Source: an uncultured Rhizobiaceae bacterium (GTDB lineage Bacteria; Pseudomonadota; Alphaproteobacteria; Rhizobiales; Rhizobiaceae). From it: a stretch of DNA of 64,000 nt. The notes beneath the pieces were generated by a model. The model saw only the letters and a program-made list of their open reading frames with translations, did not search any database and was not told the DNA's origin. Numbering within the stretch: the stretch's first letter is position 1; every line of letters starts with the position of its first letter. Position numbers and translations under genes: made by a program. The stretch lies in contig CAMYMG010000040.1 in assembly GCA_947259295.1 (NCBI GenBank), forward strand, positions 45,989 to 109,988. The letters are read 5' to 3'. Positions 8,997 to 17,241 of this stretch are shown piece after piece.

Positions 8997-10085
8997 ATGG
9001 CGACACTGCAGAATTTCGATGCCGAGATTGCCAAGACGCAGAAGGCCGTCGAGGAAGTGCGCGCGAAGATCAACCAGTCCGGCGAAGTGCTGGAAAAATT
9101 CGCCAGGTCGGACGAAAAGATCGGCGCTGTCGACTTCGACATCGAGAACGCCCGGATCGAGGACGTGCTGAAACAGCAGAAGGTGATGGAAGGCAACATC
9201 GCCGATCTCATCATCGGGCTCGAGGACGCGACGAACGTGTTCGGCACCGAATTCGAGAACATGAAGAGTTTCACCGGCTGGGAGACCTTCATCGGCATCT
9301 TCTCCAAGGAATCGAAGCAGCGCATGCGAACCGATCGCGTGCGCAACATGTCGCTGGCCGGCAATTTGCAGGAACTGCTGGCGAAGTCCGACACGATCGT
9401 CGGCATATTGAAGGCGCAGAAGGAGGTGCTCGACCAGCGCTACAAGACCTCCGAGACCAGCCTGTCGCAGGTGATCGAGCGCCGCAAGACGACGATGGCG
9501 ACGCTTGAGGCCGTACAGAAGCGGATCGAGGAACTGAACCCGATGCTGCTCGACGTCGAAAACCGCATCGCCGCCTCGACCAGCCAGAAGGAGCGCGCCG
9601 ACCTCGAGAGCGAGCGCTCGAAGCTGGCCACCGAATACAACGAGCGGCAGGCCAAGGAGCAGGAACTGCTGGCCGAGAGCCAGACGCTCGAACGCTACAC
9701 CTCGATGTTCCAGACCTTCGTGGATTCGCTGAACAACCAAATCGCGGCGCAGAACACGCTGATCAACAAGCTGACCATCGATACCGAGCAGCGCATCGTG
9801 CTCTACAAGGCGCTCGAGGATTCGCTGAAGACCGCGGCGCAGCAGGATGTCGCGCACAAGATCAACACGTTGGGCAGCAAGGTCGATAACACCGCCGAGG
9901 AAACCATGGCCGGCATCGGCGCTGCCTCGCAGAAGCATATCGGCGACCTGCTAGAACTGCATGAGAAGAACATGGTGGCCACCGCCGACATCCAGCGCCG
10001 CAAGAAGCTCGCCGACGACGCCTTCGCCCGGCGCTTCGACGAAGTGATGCGCAAGCACAACGCGTCGGACTACATGCAGAGCTGA
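8997..10085 (+). CDS. Coiled-coil protein, first gene of an uncharacterised AAA+ ATPase operon
   Basis: 362 residues from the ATG at 8997 (GGGGAGAG upstream). Almost the whole chain is charged helical sequence, with coiled-coil character at about residues 1-60, 125-260 and 290-350. There is no signal peptide, membrane segment or catalytic motif. A short less charged part (EDATNVFGTEFENMKSFTGWETFIGIFSKESKQ, about residues 77-109) interrupts the helices. It is followed after 29 bp by the next gene of the operon. I do not recognise a characterised family. A scaffold or adaptor for the ATPase encoded downstream is the simplest inference. A TelA/KlaA-like helical protein was considered but I cannot support it. 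Confidence 0.7.
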   Translation: MATLQNFDAEIAKTQKAVEEVRAKINQSGEVLEKFARSDEKIGAVDFDIENARIEDVLKQQKVMEGNIADLIIGLEDATNVFGTEFENMKSFTGWETFIGIFSKESKQRMRTDRVRNMSLAGNLQELLAKSDTIVGILKAQKEVLDQRYKTSETSLSQVIERRKTTMATLEAVQKRIEELNPMLLDVENRIAASTSQKERADLESERSKLATEYNERQAKEQELLAESQTLERYTSMFQTFVDSLNNQIAAQNTLINKLTIDTEQRIVLYKALEDSLKTAAQQDVAHKINTLGSKVDNTAEETMAGIGAASQKHIGDLLELHEKNMVATADIQRRKKLADDAFARRFDEVMRKHNASDYMQS

Positions 10086-10114
10086 GGCGCCAGGCCTCGG
10101 CGGATCGATCCTGA

Positions 10115-11260
10115 ATGTCTCCTGAAAACGAAGCGGCGGCACGCTATTTCGAAGCCATCTCGGCGGCGTTGCGCGGCCTTGAAATCTTCATGCGAGACGA
10201 CCGCTCACCTCTCTACCGGCATGGCATCGTCGCCAGGATCGTCGCCGAATATATCGCACGGCTGGAGGTCTCGTTCTCCTGCTGGCGCAACCGGCTTGGC
10301 TTCATGGACACGTTCCGCATCTCGCGCGCCGAGAGCGGCTTTCCGGTGTTCCAGAACCTGCTCGAGCTCGAAAACGACCGGCGGACGGCGGAAGAGCGCC
10401 TCGCGAAAATTCACGAGGCCGATGAGTTGCGCGGCGAGATGGCCGACTTCATCCTGCGCCACAAGGAGTTTCCCGCCGCGCTGCAGAAGTCGATGGCCGA
10501 GCGGCTCTATCTCGAGGATGTCAGCGCCGAGCTTGCCTTCGGCCCGATGACGCTTGCCCAGACTGCGAAGGTCTCGGTCAACCCCAAGACCGGGCGCCCT
10601 TTCTATCTTGTCCACTGGGCGGCCTTCGACGGCACCGCCAATCTGCCGCTGATCTACATGGTGACGGTCGAGGATTCGTCGGAGGCGATGATCCGCCAGC
10701 TTGTCGGCCCAAACGGCAAAATGAACGACAAGGTCGAGATACCGCTGCCGGTCGACGGGCTGCTCAACCCGGAACTCGCGCACCGTTTCGACGACTTCAC
10801 CGAGAAGAACTCCGCCTATACGCTGTCGCCGGTGACGATCGCGGTCAATCTCGACAAGGATTTCGCCGAGCTTCACCCCAAGCAGGTGCGCCGAATCGTG
10901 CTCGGGCCGTTCTATTCGGCCGGCATCACGGAGAACAATTCGACCGTCGCCGAGGTGCTGTCGAGAGTGCGCAAGCCCGAAAGCGCCTGGCTGCTCACCT
11001 GGACGATCCAGGAGGTGTTCTCGAAAGCCGAGAAGCCGGGGCGCAAGGGGCTGTTTTCCAGCGAACAGGCAAGTGAAGAGTTTCACATCAATACCGACGA
11101 TCTGGAAGCCACCCGACAGGGCGTGTCGAGCTACGAGAAGCACGCGCTGATTCCGCACGAGGCCTACCAGGCACTCTATGCGGTGGGCGAGGCGCAGAAG
11201 ATCTTCGCGGACTACAAGGTCCACATCCTGTCGAACGGGCAGGTGATCAGCGATGTTTGA
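10115..11260 (+). CDS. Conserved protein of unknown function, second gene of the ATPase operon
   Basis: 381 residues, soluble, no signal peptide. The N-terminal ~130 residues look helical and the middle (about 140-290) looks mixed alpha/beta. Recurrent Pro/Gly-rich turns such as VNPKTGRPFYLVHW and LGPFYSAGITENNS suggest a compact fold. No nucleotide, metal or nuclease motif is visible. It starts 29 bp after the coiled-coil gene and ends 50 bp before the AAA+ gene, so it belongs to the same transcription unit. Function not recognised; it is likely a subunit or substrate adaptor of the neighbouring ATPase. Confidence 0.7.
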   Translation: MSPENEAAARYFEAISAALRGLEIFMRDDRSPLYRHGIVARIVAEYIARLEVSFSCWRNRLGFMDTFRISRAESGFPVFQNLLELENDRRTAEERLAKIHEADELRGEMADFILRHKEFPAALQKSMAERLYLEDVSAELAFGPMTLAQTAKVSVNPKTGRPFYLVHWAAFDGTANLPLIYMVTVEDSSEAMIRQLVGPNGKMNDKVEIPLPVDGLLNPELAHRFDDFTEKNSAYTLSPVTIAVNLDKDFAELHPKQVRRIVLGPFYSAGITENNSTVAEVLSRVRKPESAWLLTWTIQEVFSKAEKPGRKGLFSSEQASEEFHINTDDLEATRQGVSSYEKHALIPHEAYQALYAVGEAQKIFADYKVHILSNGQVISDV

Positions 11261-11310
11261 GCATCCGGCGCATCTCGTTCCGCGCGACGGATCAATCTGA
11301 GGAAACTCAC

Positions 11311-13221
11311 ATGGACACCGGCCTGACCACGATTTCGGAAGCCGACATCGACAAGCACCGGGCGACTGCCCAGTCGATGATCACGCGCATCGTCGTGATG
11401 GAGGATTCTTCGGGACGTTCCGGAGCAGAAATCGCCGGCACCGGCCGCCGCTTCGTCTCGACGGTCTCGACCGGCTCGGTGCGGCGCACCCGCGAAGTCG
11501 AACTCGGCAAGACCGTCGCAGCCATCCGGCCCGACGACCAGCTGATGTCGATCCCGCAGCATACGCTGCTCTACCGGACGCGGCGCGGCATCTCGATCGC
11601 ACTGGCGGTCGCTGCGGTCTGCGCCGAGGGCTCAGACCTCGAAAGCCTGCAGGCGCGCAACGCGCGCGCACCGCTCGAAGGCGAGGATGCCTCAGTCTTC
11701 AAGAAGCTCCTGTCGGCGTCGGCTTACGTCGCAGCCTTCAGCTTCGCCTCCTACCTGCTGCAATTGATCGAGGCGGATGGCGAGGCGCCGAACGATATCG
11801 ATGAGCCCGACTTCCTGTTCGACACGCCGCAGGACGCGTTGAAGTCGCTGATCGCCGGGCTAGACGGCGTGCTCGCCGGATCGAAGACCGATGCCGATCT
11901 TGCGGTTCGGGCAAGGAGCTTTGCCCGCGTGGCGATAGAGGGGCTGCTGTCGCGCAAGAGCCGCTTCGACGGGCTCGGCACGTTCGAGAACGCGCATATC
12001 CGAATAGAGTCCGACGATTTCACCCTCGACGGTTTCGACGTCGCGCCCGGCCAGAAGCGCACCAAGCTGGTGATGAGTTTCAAGAAGCCGAACGAGATCA
12101 TCGGCAACCACATCGCCAAATACCAGGCGATGAAGCTTGCCAAGATGCTGATGGCGCATGATTTCGACCGGCAGCTCAATCCCTTCGTCGAACTCGGCGG
12201 CTTTCTCTTCACCTTCATCGGCGACGGCGCGCCGGGCACCGGGAAGACGATCCTGATCCAGATGCTGGCCGGGCTGATCAACGACTACTGCCAGATCGCC
12301 GGCTACCCGTTCCACTACGAGAATTTCGGCGTCGACCAGATCTCGTCCTACCAGGGCAAGTCGGGCCAGAACTGCAAGCAGTTCGTTACCAACGTGCTCA
12401 ACCCGCGCGCCATCGGCTTCGGTACGATCGACGATATCGACCAGGTCGCCGCCAAGCGCTCGGACGACCGCGCCTCGGCCGGCCAGCAGGAGGTGACCGG
12501 CGTGCTGATGGAAAGCTTCGCGGGCGCCACCACCGTGGTGCGCGGCAATTGCTCCTTCGGCATGTTTTCCAACTATCCGGAAAATGTCGATGACGCGCTG
12601 CGCCAGCGCGCCGGCGCCCGGTGGCTGGTCGACGGGCCGCAGACGCGCGATGACTATATCGACATCTTCGTGCTGCTCGCCGGCAAGAACCACAAGATTC
12701 CGCTCGGCGAGCACGATCTGTTCGAGGCGCAGGTCATCCAGAAGGCGGTCTCGGCGGCCTATGAAGAGCATTCAAAGCCGCAGGAGGAGGGGCTCAAGAA
12801 GGTCTACGACCGCTATCTCGACGAATTCGGCGAGCCTCAGACGCTGGCTGACATCGGCGCCTATCTACATCTGATCAAGGAGGCCGAGCCGCGCTTTACC
12901 GGACGCGCCATCAAGAACGTCACCGATGCGATCAAGATGCGCGCCATGGACATCGAGCTGCCGGACGAGTGGTTCGAGAAGCCCGGAACCTTCATGCACA
13001 AGGGCTACGATGACAAGAAGGCGATGATTGAGGAGCTTCGCGGGCCCTTCTCGATGGCCATGGTGATGCAGGAGATCAACCGCTACGCGGATTCGGAGTT
13101 CCGCTATTCCGACCGGTCCGACGACGTAGCCGTCTCCAACCTGCTCCGCGACGCGCGACTGCGCGAGCGCGCTCAGCGCGAAATGGAAGAGATGAGGAAG
13201 AAAGGGCTGTGGAATGCGTGA
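11311..13221 (+). CDS. AAA+ ATPase of an uncharacterised operon
   Basis: 636 residues from the ATG at 11311, with GAGGAA 8 nt upstream; a TTG at 11257 is poorer. Walker A GAPGTGKT is at residues 306-313. Walker B is GFGTIDDID with the acidic pair at 374-377. Sensor 1 is probably the Asn of GMFSNYPENVDD, and the Arg residues of LRQRAGARWLVDGP fit an arginine finger. About 300 residues precede the ATPase core and contain no recognised domain; VELGGFLFTFIGD leads into the P-loop. The C-terminal ~200 residues are helical and highly charged. This architecture resembles ATPases that remodel protein complexes, but I recognise no named subfamily. The next operon gene starts 700 bp downstream because a DUF559 element lies in between. 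Confidence 0.85.
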   Translation: MDTGLTTISEADIDKHRATAQSMITRIVVMEDSSGRSGAEIAGTGRRFVSTVSTGSVRRTREVELGKTVAAIRPDDQLMSIPQHTLLYRTRRGISIALAVAAVCAEGSDLESLQARNARAPLEGEDASVFKKLLSASAYVAAFSFASYLLQLIEADGEAPNDIDEPDFLFDTPQDALKSLIAGLDGVLAGSKTDADLAVRARSFARVAIEGLLSRKSRFDGLGTFENAHIRIESDDFTLDGFDVAPGQKRTKLVMSFKKPNEIIGNHIAKYQAMKLAKMLMAHDFDRQLNPFVELGGFLFTFIGDGAPGTGKTILIQMLAGLINDYCQIAGYPFHYENFGVDQISSYQGKSGQNCKQFVTNVLNPRAIGFGTIDDIDQVAAKRSDDRASAGQQEVTGVLMESFAGATTVVRGNCSFGMFSNYPENVDDALRQRAGARWLVDGPQTRDDYIDIFVLLAGKNHKIPLGEHDLFEAQVIQKAVSAAYEEHSKPQEEGLKKVYDRYLDEFGEPQTLADIGAYLHLIKEAEPRFTGRAIKNVTDAIKMRAMDIELPDEWFEKPGTFMHKGYDDKKAMIEELRGPFSMAMVMQEINRYADSEFRYSDRSDDVAVSNLLRDARLRERAQREMEEMRKKGLWNA

Positions 13222-13304
13222 GGCGGCGTCATCCGTCGCTCACCGGCCCGCACTTTCTCAGAATGAAGCAACGGGAGAGGAAGCAGGCCGTGCCGTTGGT
13301 GCCT

Positions 13305-13347
13305 CCCTCTCCCCGTTCTTCACGGGGAGAGGGTAAGGGTGAGGGGC
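13305..13347 (+). repeat. Left REP-like palindromic repeat
   Basis: CCCTCTCCCCGT (13305-13316), loop TCTTC, ACGGGGAGAGGG (13322-13333): a perfect 12-bp stem, followed by the tail TAAGGGTGAGGGGC (13334-13347). The tail's GAGGGG lies 7 nt before the ATG of the DUF559 gene and can act as its ribosome binding site. Palindromes of this kind are widespread in rhizobial intergenic DNA. Confidence 0.9.
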
Positions 13348-13353
13348 ATCGCA

Positions 13354-13770
13354 ATGCGCGGACCAAACGTAGTACGTACAAAGCGTGCCCGTCTGCTCCG
13401 CAGGTCGGACAACGACGCAGAGCAGATGATGTGGTCGGAACTGCGCAATAGACGCTTGAACGGCTACAAATTCGTTCGACAGCTGGCGATCGGTCCTTAC
13501 TTCGCCGATTTTGCGTGCCGGGAGGCAAGCCTCGTGTTGGAGATCGACGGGAGTCAGCACGCGGCCAGCCAGCGAGATCGAATTCGCGACGACTTCCTGA
13601 TCTCCCAAGGCTGGTCTGTCCTGCGCGTCTGGAATGTCGACGCCCTGAGAGAGCGTGGATCGGTTCTTGACACTTTATTGGCGGCGCTGGAAGGCAGGCT
13701 CGACAGACATGTCGAAGCCGCGGACCTCCGGTTCGTCGCCGCCGCAGGCTATGGTGAGGTGCTTCGATGA
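13354..13770 (+). CDS. DUF559 endonuclease-like protein
   Basis: 138 residues from the ATG at 13354; a GTG at 13339 lies inside the left repeat and would add five residues. DUF559 belongs to the very-short-patch-repair / restriction-endonuclease-like fold. The core is visible: AEQMMWSELRNRRL (helix), GYKFVRQLAIGPYFADFAC with the first catalytic Asp, then LVLEIDGSQH with the ExD pair. RDDFLISQGWSVLRVWN completes the fold as in Vsr. The basic N-terminus (RTKRARLLRRS) could bind DNA. No methylase or restriction partner is nearby. The stop is 11 bp before the right palindromic repeat, so gene and repeats form one unit. Nuclease activity is family-level expectation only. Confidence 0.85.
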   Translation: MRGPNVVRTKRARLLRRSDNDAEQMMWSELRNRRLNGYKFVRQLAIGPYFADFACREASLVLEIDGSQHAASQRDRIRDDFLISQGWSVLRVWNVDALRERGSVLDTLLAALEGRLDRHVEAADLRFVAAAGYGEVLR

Positions 13771-13781
13771 TCGTGAGAGCC

Positions 13782-13824
13782 GCCCCTCACCCTTACCCTC
13801 TCCCCGTGCAAAACGGGGAGAGGG
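13782..13824 (-). repeat. Right REP-like palindromic repeat, inverted copy
   Basis: GCCCCTCACCCTTA (13782-13795), then CCCTCTCCCCGT (13796-13807), loop GCAAA, ACGGGGAGAGGG (13813-13824). The reverse complement equals the left repeat at 41 of 43 positions; both differences are in the loop. Conservation of stem plus tail, with drift only in the loop, suggests that structure is what is maintained. Confidence 0.9.
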
Positions 13825-13921
13825 GGGCCTCGGCGTTGAGGCCATTTGCGATTGAAGCGGCAGCAATGACTTTCCTCGGGTCGCCGGCCCCAGCTCATCG
13901 CCCAGCGGTTGGACCCAAGGC

Positions 13922-15229
13922 ATGACCGTTGAAGCCAAAAAGGGCGATCTGCTGCGCGACAACGAACTGATCTACGGCCGGCTGCTGACGGTCGACCAGC
14001 CGCATCTGATCGAGCGTTACAACAAGGCGCTGGTCGCGTTCGGGCTGCAGCCGACCAAGCTCGACAGCTTCGAGATCGACCGGACCGGCTTTTCGCCGCA
14101 AATCGCAGAGGAACTGAACGACCCGCTCTATCTCGACCCCAACGAGGTCAATCGCCGCTTCATCATCCTGACGCCGGCGCAGGCGGACCTGCCGGTGGTG
14201 CACACCGCTTTCTCCAATACGTCGCAACTCGTCTATGAATTCTTCGAGAAGAACTCACGCGCCATCAACGCGCTGACGATCAAGGACGTCATCTACGGCG
14301 AGATCGAGGACTCGGTCTCCCGCGTCGAAGACATCGAGGACCTGCTTTCGATCAACCAGGTCGAGTTTCGCGTGCTTTCGGCCGAGGATGTCCTCGGCAA
14401 GGCCGCCGAGTTGGGCAAGCTAGCCGACCGGCTGAAGCAGGAGCCCGACGCCTGGCGCGACGATAAAATGCTGAACCGGATGGTTGAGCTCGCCAAGATT
14501 TGCGGCGACATCCGCGAGAACGCGCTGGTGCCCGACCAGGTGATCTTCCGCCACAACGCGTTCTGGACCAGCCATTTCGGCGGGCTCTACGTCTTCGTCG
14601 ATCCCGACATGACGACGGTGATCAGCGACCCGTCAGCGCCGGGCTTTCGCCGTTCGCGGCCCTGGCAGGTCAGCTACCTGTCGATCCACGATGCCGACCG
14701 CGTGTTCGACTTCCTCGCAGCGACAGGCCGTATCGAACTGCCGCGCGGATCATGGATCGAGCCGTCGAACTATCTCGAACACCGCGCCGAGATGGCGATC
14801 CGCGCGCTGATCGGCGAGGCGGAACCGAAACGCGACCTCGGCGGCGTCGACAAGGTCTGGCTGCAGACCTGGATCCTCAACAACGCCGACCTGATCAACA
14901 GGGACGGCGTCTTCCCGTTCCTGAACGCCGCCAAGCGGGAGATCGCGCAACTGGGGCATCTCAAGATCGACGAAGTGATGCCGCGGCACCGCTTCCTGGT
15001 GGTGCGTGCGAAGCCCACCCATCCCGATGCCTGGCTGACCAACAGGCTGATCTCGGATTTCGTGCCGTCCGATTTCGTTTCACGCTACATTTTCAACAAG
15101 CAGGGCTTCTACGCCGATTACGAAAGCCGGCCCGAACCCTGGCGGCGCCATGTTGTGGATACGCTCAAAACCACATATCTCAAGGACAAGGCGGGCTTCC
15201 GGTCGCGTCTTTATGGACTTGTCGATTGA
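13922..15229 (+). CDS. Conserved protein of unknown function, fourth gene of the ATPase operon
   Basis: 435 residues, soluble, no signal peptide or membrane segment. AAGG precedes the ATG. The N-terminal ~150 residues and the C-terminal ~250 residues look like separate mixed alpha/beta parts joined by a helical stretch (DVLGKAAELGKLADRLKQEP, about residues 155-175). No catalytic motif is recognised. WQVSYLSIHDADRVFDF, HRFLVVRAKPTHPDAWL and FNKQGFYADYESRPEPWR are conspicuous Trp/Tyr-rich stretches. It ends 11 bp before the DUF2333 gene, so both are on one message. Its separation from the ATPase gene is due to the 520-bp element. Function unknown; a component of the same complex is inferred from gene order. 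Confidence 0.7.
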   Translation: MTVEAKKGDLLRDNELIYGRLLTVDQPHLIERYNKALVAFGLQPTKLDSFEIDRTGFSPQIAEELNDPLYLDPNEVNRRFIILTPAQADLPVVHTAFSNTSQLVYEFFEKNSRAINALTIKDVIYGEIEDSVSRVEDIEDLLSINQVEFRVLSAEDVLGKAAELGKLADRLKQEPDAWRDDKMLNRMVELAKICGDIRENALVPDQVIFRHNAFWTSHFGGLYVFVDPDMTTVISDPSAPGFRRSRPWQVSYLSIHDADRVFDFLAATGRIELPRGSWIEPSNYLEHRAEMAIRALIGEAEPKRDLGGVDKVWLQTWILNNADLINRDGVFPFLNAAKREIAQLGHLKIDEVMPRHRFLVVRAKPTHPDAWLTNRLISDFVPSDFVSRYIFNKQGFYADYESRPEPWRRHVVDTLKTTYLKDKAGFRSRLYGLVD

Positions 15230-15240
15230 GGGATGACCGC

Positions 15241-16374
15241 ATGCTCGATCCGATTGTGAATTTCTTCACCCGGGTTTTCCAGTGGATCGGCCGCGGCATC
15301 GGGCTCGTCATCGGGGTCATCCTGTGGCCGTTCCTGTGGGCGGGCCGCTGGTATACGCAGCGCGGCTGGATCCTGAAGTCGATCCTCGGTCTCGCCGTCG
15401 CCGTGCTGGTCTGCCTCTACGCGTATTTTTTCTGGACGACACAGCGCTGGACAAATTTCAATCCGGACTACGTGGTCGCCTACGATCTCGAGAAGCGCGC
15501 CGCTTCGGCCGGCGAGGCACTCGAACCGGCGGCAGCCGGCGCGGGCGCGACCAACAGCGCAGCCAGGACCTGCGCCCGATCGGCCATCGCGGACGTCACC
15601 GCCGATTTGATCGACTACAACGTCAACCAGAATGCCTGGGTGTCGTCGATGATCCTGTCGAAGGTCGGGCTTTTCGGCATGCCGTGGCGGCACACGCCGT
15701 TCTTCGACAACAAGGCGGCTTTCCAACTCGGCATCAATCAGGCGCTTCGCCGTACGACGACGGAACTCGTCGACACGTTGGGACGCGTGCGCGGCACCTC
15801 GCAGATCGACCAGAGCTTGCAGGAGGCGCGCACCTCGCTGGCCTGGGACGAGACCGCCTGGTACGTCGGCTTCCGCGGCCCAACGCGGCCCACACCCAGC
15901 GTCTACCGCGAAGCCATCAGGCACCTGCGAGACTTCAACGGCCGGCTCGAAACCTGCAATGCCACCTTCGATGCGCGCGCCGACAACCTGATCACGTTCC
16001 TCGACCGCATCGCCGGCGACATCGGCTCTACATCGGACATGCTGCGGATCCGGTCCGAACAGTTCAATTCGGGCTGGTTCGATACGCGCGCCGACGACCG
16101 CTTCTGGTTCGCCTATGGCCAGCTCTATGCCTATTACGGCATCATCCACGCGACGAATGCGGACTTTCAGGAAGTCATCGCCTCGCGCGGCCTGGGGCCG
16201 CTGTGGACACGCACCGAAGACCAATTGCGCGCCGCCCTCAACATCGCACCGTTCATCATTTCAAACGGCGAGGAGGCCGGCTGGATCATGCCGACGCACC
16301 TGGCGACGATGGGATTTTATCTGCTGCGCGTACGCTCGAACCTTGTGGAAGTTCGATCGGTGCTGGATCGATAG
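15241..16374 (+). CDS. DUF2333 family membrane-anchored protein
   Basis: 377 residues from the ATG at 15241, with GAGGGA upstream. The N-terminus has two hydrophobic stretches (about residues 15-33 and 48-66) before a large soluble part that, by the positive-inside rule, would face the periplasm or lie along the membrane. The body carries DUF2333 features I recognise: a paired-helix region with DLIDYNVNQNAWVSSMILSK, then MPWRHTPFFDNKAAFQLGI and FWFAYGQLYAYYGII. The family has no known function. As the last gene of the operon it probably anchors the ATPase complex to the inner membrane. Confidence 0.75.
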   Translation: MLDPIVNFFTRVFQWIGRGIGLVIGVILWPFLWAGRWYTQRGWILKSILGLAVAVLVCLYAYFFWTTQRWTNFNPDYVVAYDLEKRAASAGEALEPAAAGAGATNSAARTCARSAIADVTADLIDYNVNQNAWVSSMILSKVGLFGMPWRHTPFFDNKAAFQLGINQALRRTTTELVDTLGRVRGTSQIDQSLQEARTSLAWDETAWYVGFRGPTRPTPSVYREAIRHLRDFNGRLETCNATFDARADNLITFLDRIAGDIGSTSDMLRIRSEQFNSGWFDTRADDRFWFAYGQLYAYYGIIHATNADFQEVIASRGLGPLWTRTEDQLRAALNIAPFIISNGEEAGWIMPTHLATMGFYLLRVRSNLVEVRSVLDR

Positions 16375-16413
16375 GGCCGTTTCTGCGTCGCATCATCGTC
16401 GCGCAGAATGCCG

Positions 16414-17241
16414 TTAGAGACAGCCACCACCGAATTTCACGGTGTAGACCCGGCGAGATGGCGTGTCCGGGTGTCGCGGAGCATTGATCAGGATCGTCGC
16501 CCCCTCGGCTCCGCGCGGATCAAGCCAGAAAACCACGGGCTTCGTGCTCCATGTTCTCGCTGTCGCCGTGAAACGCATCAGCCTCGCGCTGATCGCGAAC
16601 GCGGACCGCTTGAAATAGGCACGTAGAGCGGGACCGTATAAGTATCGGTCCTGCCAACTGCTTTCTCCATCACGGGTAGGTTTCAGGTGCCAATCGCCAA
16701 CGGACTTCCTGAAGCGTTCCAAGCGCCTTGCGGCATCTTGGCCGGAAGGATCGTGCAGACTGGTAAACGACGCGCCAGAGAGCGTTATCTGGTCCGGATA
16801 CTTCTCGAATCCATCCGCTATTTCGGTTCCTGACGCATCAAACCAGTTGCCGTTTCGCTGCAGGTGAATGCCGACCTGATTCAACGGCAAATGATCGTCG
16901 GATTCGTACTCGTACAGAATCCGGACCGCAAAATAGCCGGGCCGTCCATCAAGGTTGCGATCACTATGGTTGATCATGAACCAGTGAATTCCTTCGGCTG
17001 GAAGCGCGATGCAGGGGGTGGTCGTGAGGTCGACCACGAAAAGATTAGACTCAGCAGCAGCACGCGTCGTCGAATTCCTGATCCAGGCCAGAGATCCGAA
17101 CGGCGTCTCCTCGTAGAAGTCAGCGCGCAATCGTCTTTCCGCTTGCACTGGAAGCGGAAGGAGGGACGCGACAGCGAGCGAAAAGGCCGCGGCCCGGCCG
17201 AGCACTCTGCTAGTCTTTCGGCACGACTTTGTTTGCGGCAT
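16414..17241 (-). CDS. Exported protein of unknown function
   Basis: 275 residues from the ATG at 17241, which follows AGGGGGTTGGGA; the gene overlaps the end of the upstream membrane-protein gene by 32 bp. A signal peptide is clear: a basic start (KSCRKTSR), a hydrophobic AAAFSLAVASLLPLP core and VQA before ERRLRAD. Only two Cys remain in the mature chain (TTPCIAL and the C-terminal GGCL), which could form a disulfide in the periplasm. GIHWFMINHSDRN and FAVRILYEYESDD are distinctive but I recognise no family. Codon third positions are visibly less GC-rich than in neighbouring operons, which suggests transfer together with the upstream gene. Confidence 0.6.
   Translation of the reverse strand: MPQTKSCRKTSRVLGRAAAFSLAVASLLPLPVQAERRLRADFYEETPFGSLAWIRNSTTRAAAESNLFVVDLTTTPCIALPAEGIHWFMINHSDRNLDGRPGYFAVRILYEYESDDHLPLNQVGIHLQRNGNWFDASGTEIADGFEKYPDQITLSGASFTSLHDPSGQDAARRLERFRKSVGDWHLKPTRDGESSWQDRYLYGPALRAYFKRSAFAISARLMRFTATARTWSTKPVVFWLDPRGAEGATILINAPRHPDTPSRRVYTVKFGGGCL

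Larger units (their letters stand above)
13305..13824 (+). mobile_element. Candidate mobile unit: DUF559 gene between inverted palindromic repeats
   Basis: A 520-bp block starts and ends with 43-bp elements in opposite orientation that are identical except for two loop positions. The only gene inside is a small DUF559 endonuclease-like gene filling nearly all the space. The block splits an otherwise tight five-gene operon: other gaps are 11-50 bp, this one is 700 bp. This is formally similar to REPtrons, in which a RAYT transposase is flanked by inverted REPs, but the enzyme family differs. I found no convincing target-site duplication. Mobility is inference. Confidence 0.5.

Noticed and set aside
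13258..13608. Minus-strand open frames over the DUF559 unit
   Set aside because: They read through the palindrome and lack family resemblance, while the plus-strand frame has clear DUF559 motifs.
13295..13835. Target-site duplication flanking the DUF559 unit
   Set aside because: GCCT occurs near both ends but not at matching distance from the repeats; too short to be meaningful.
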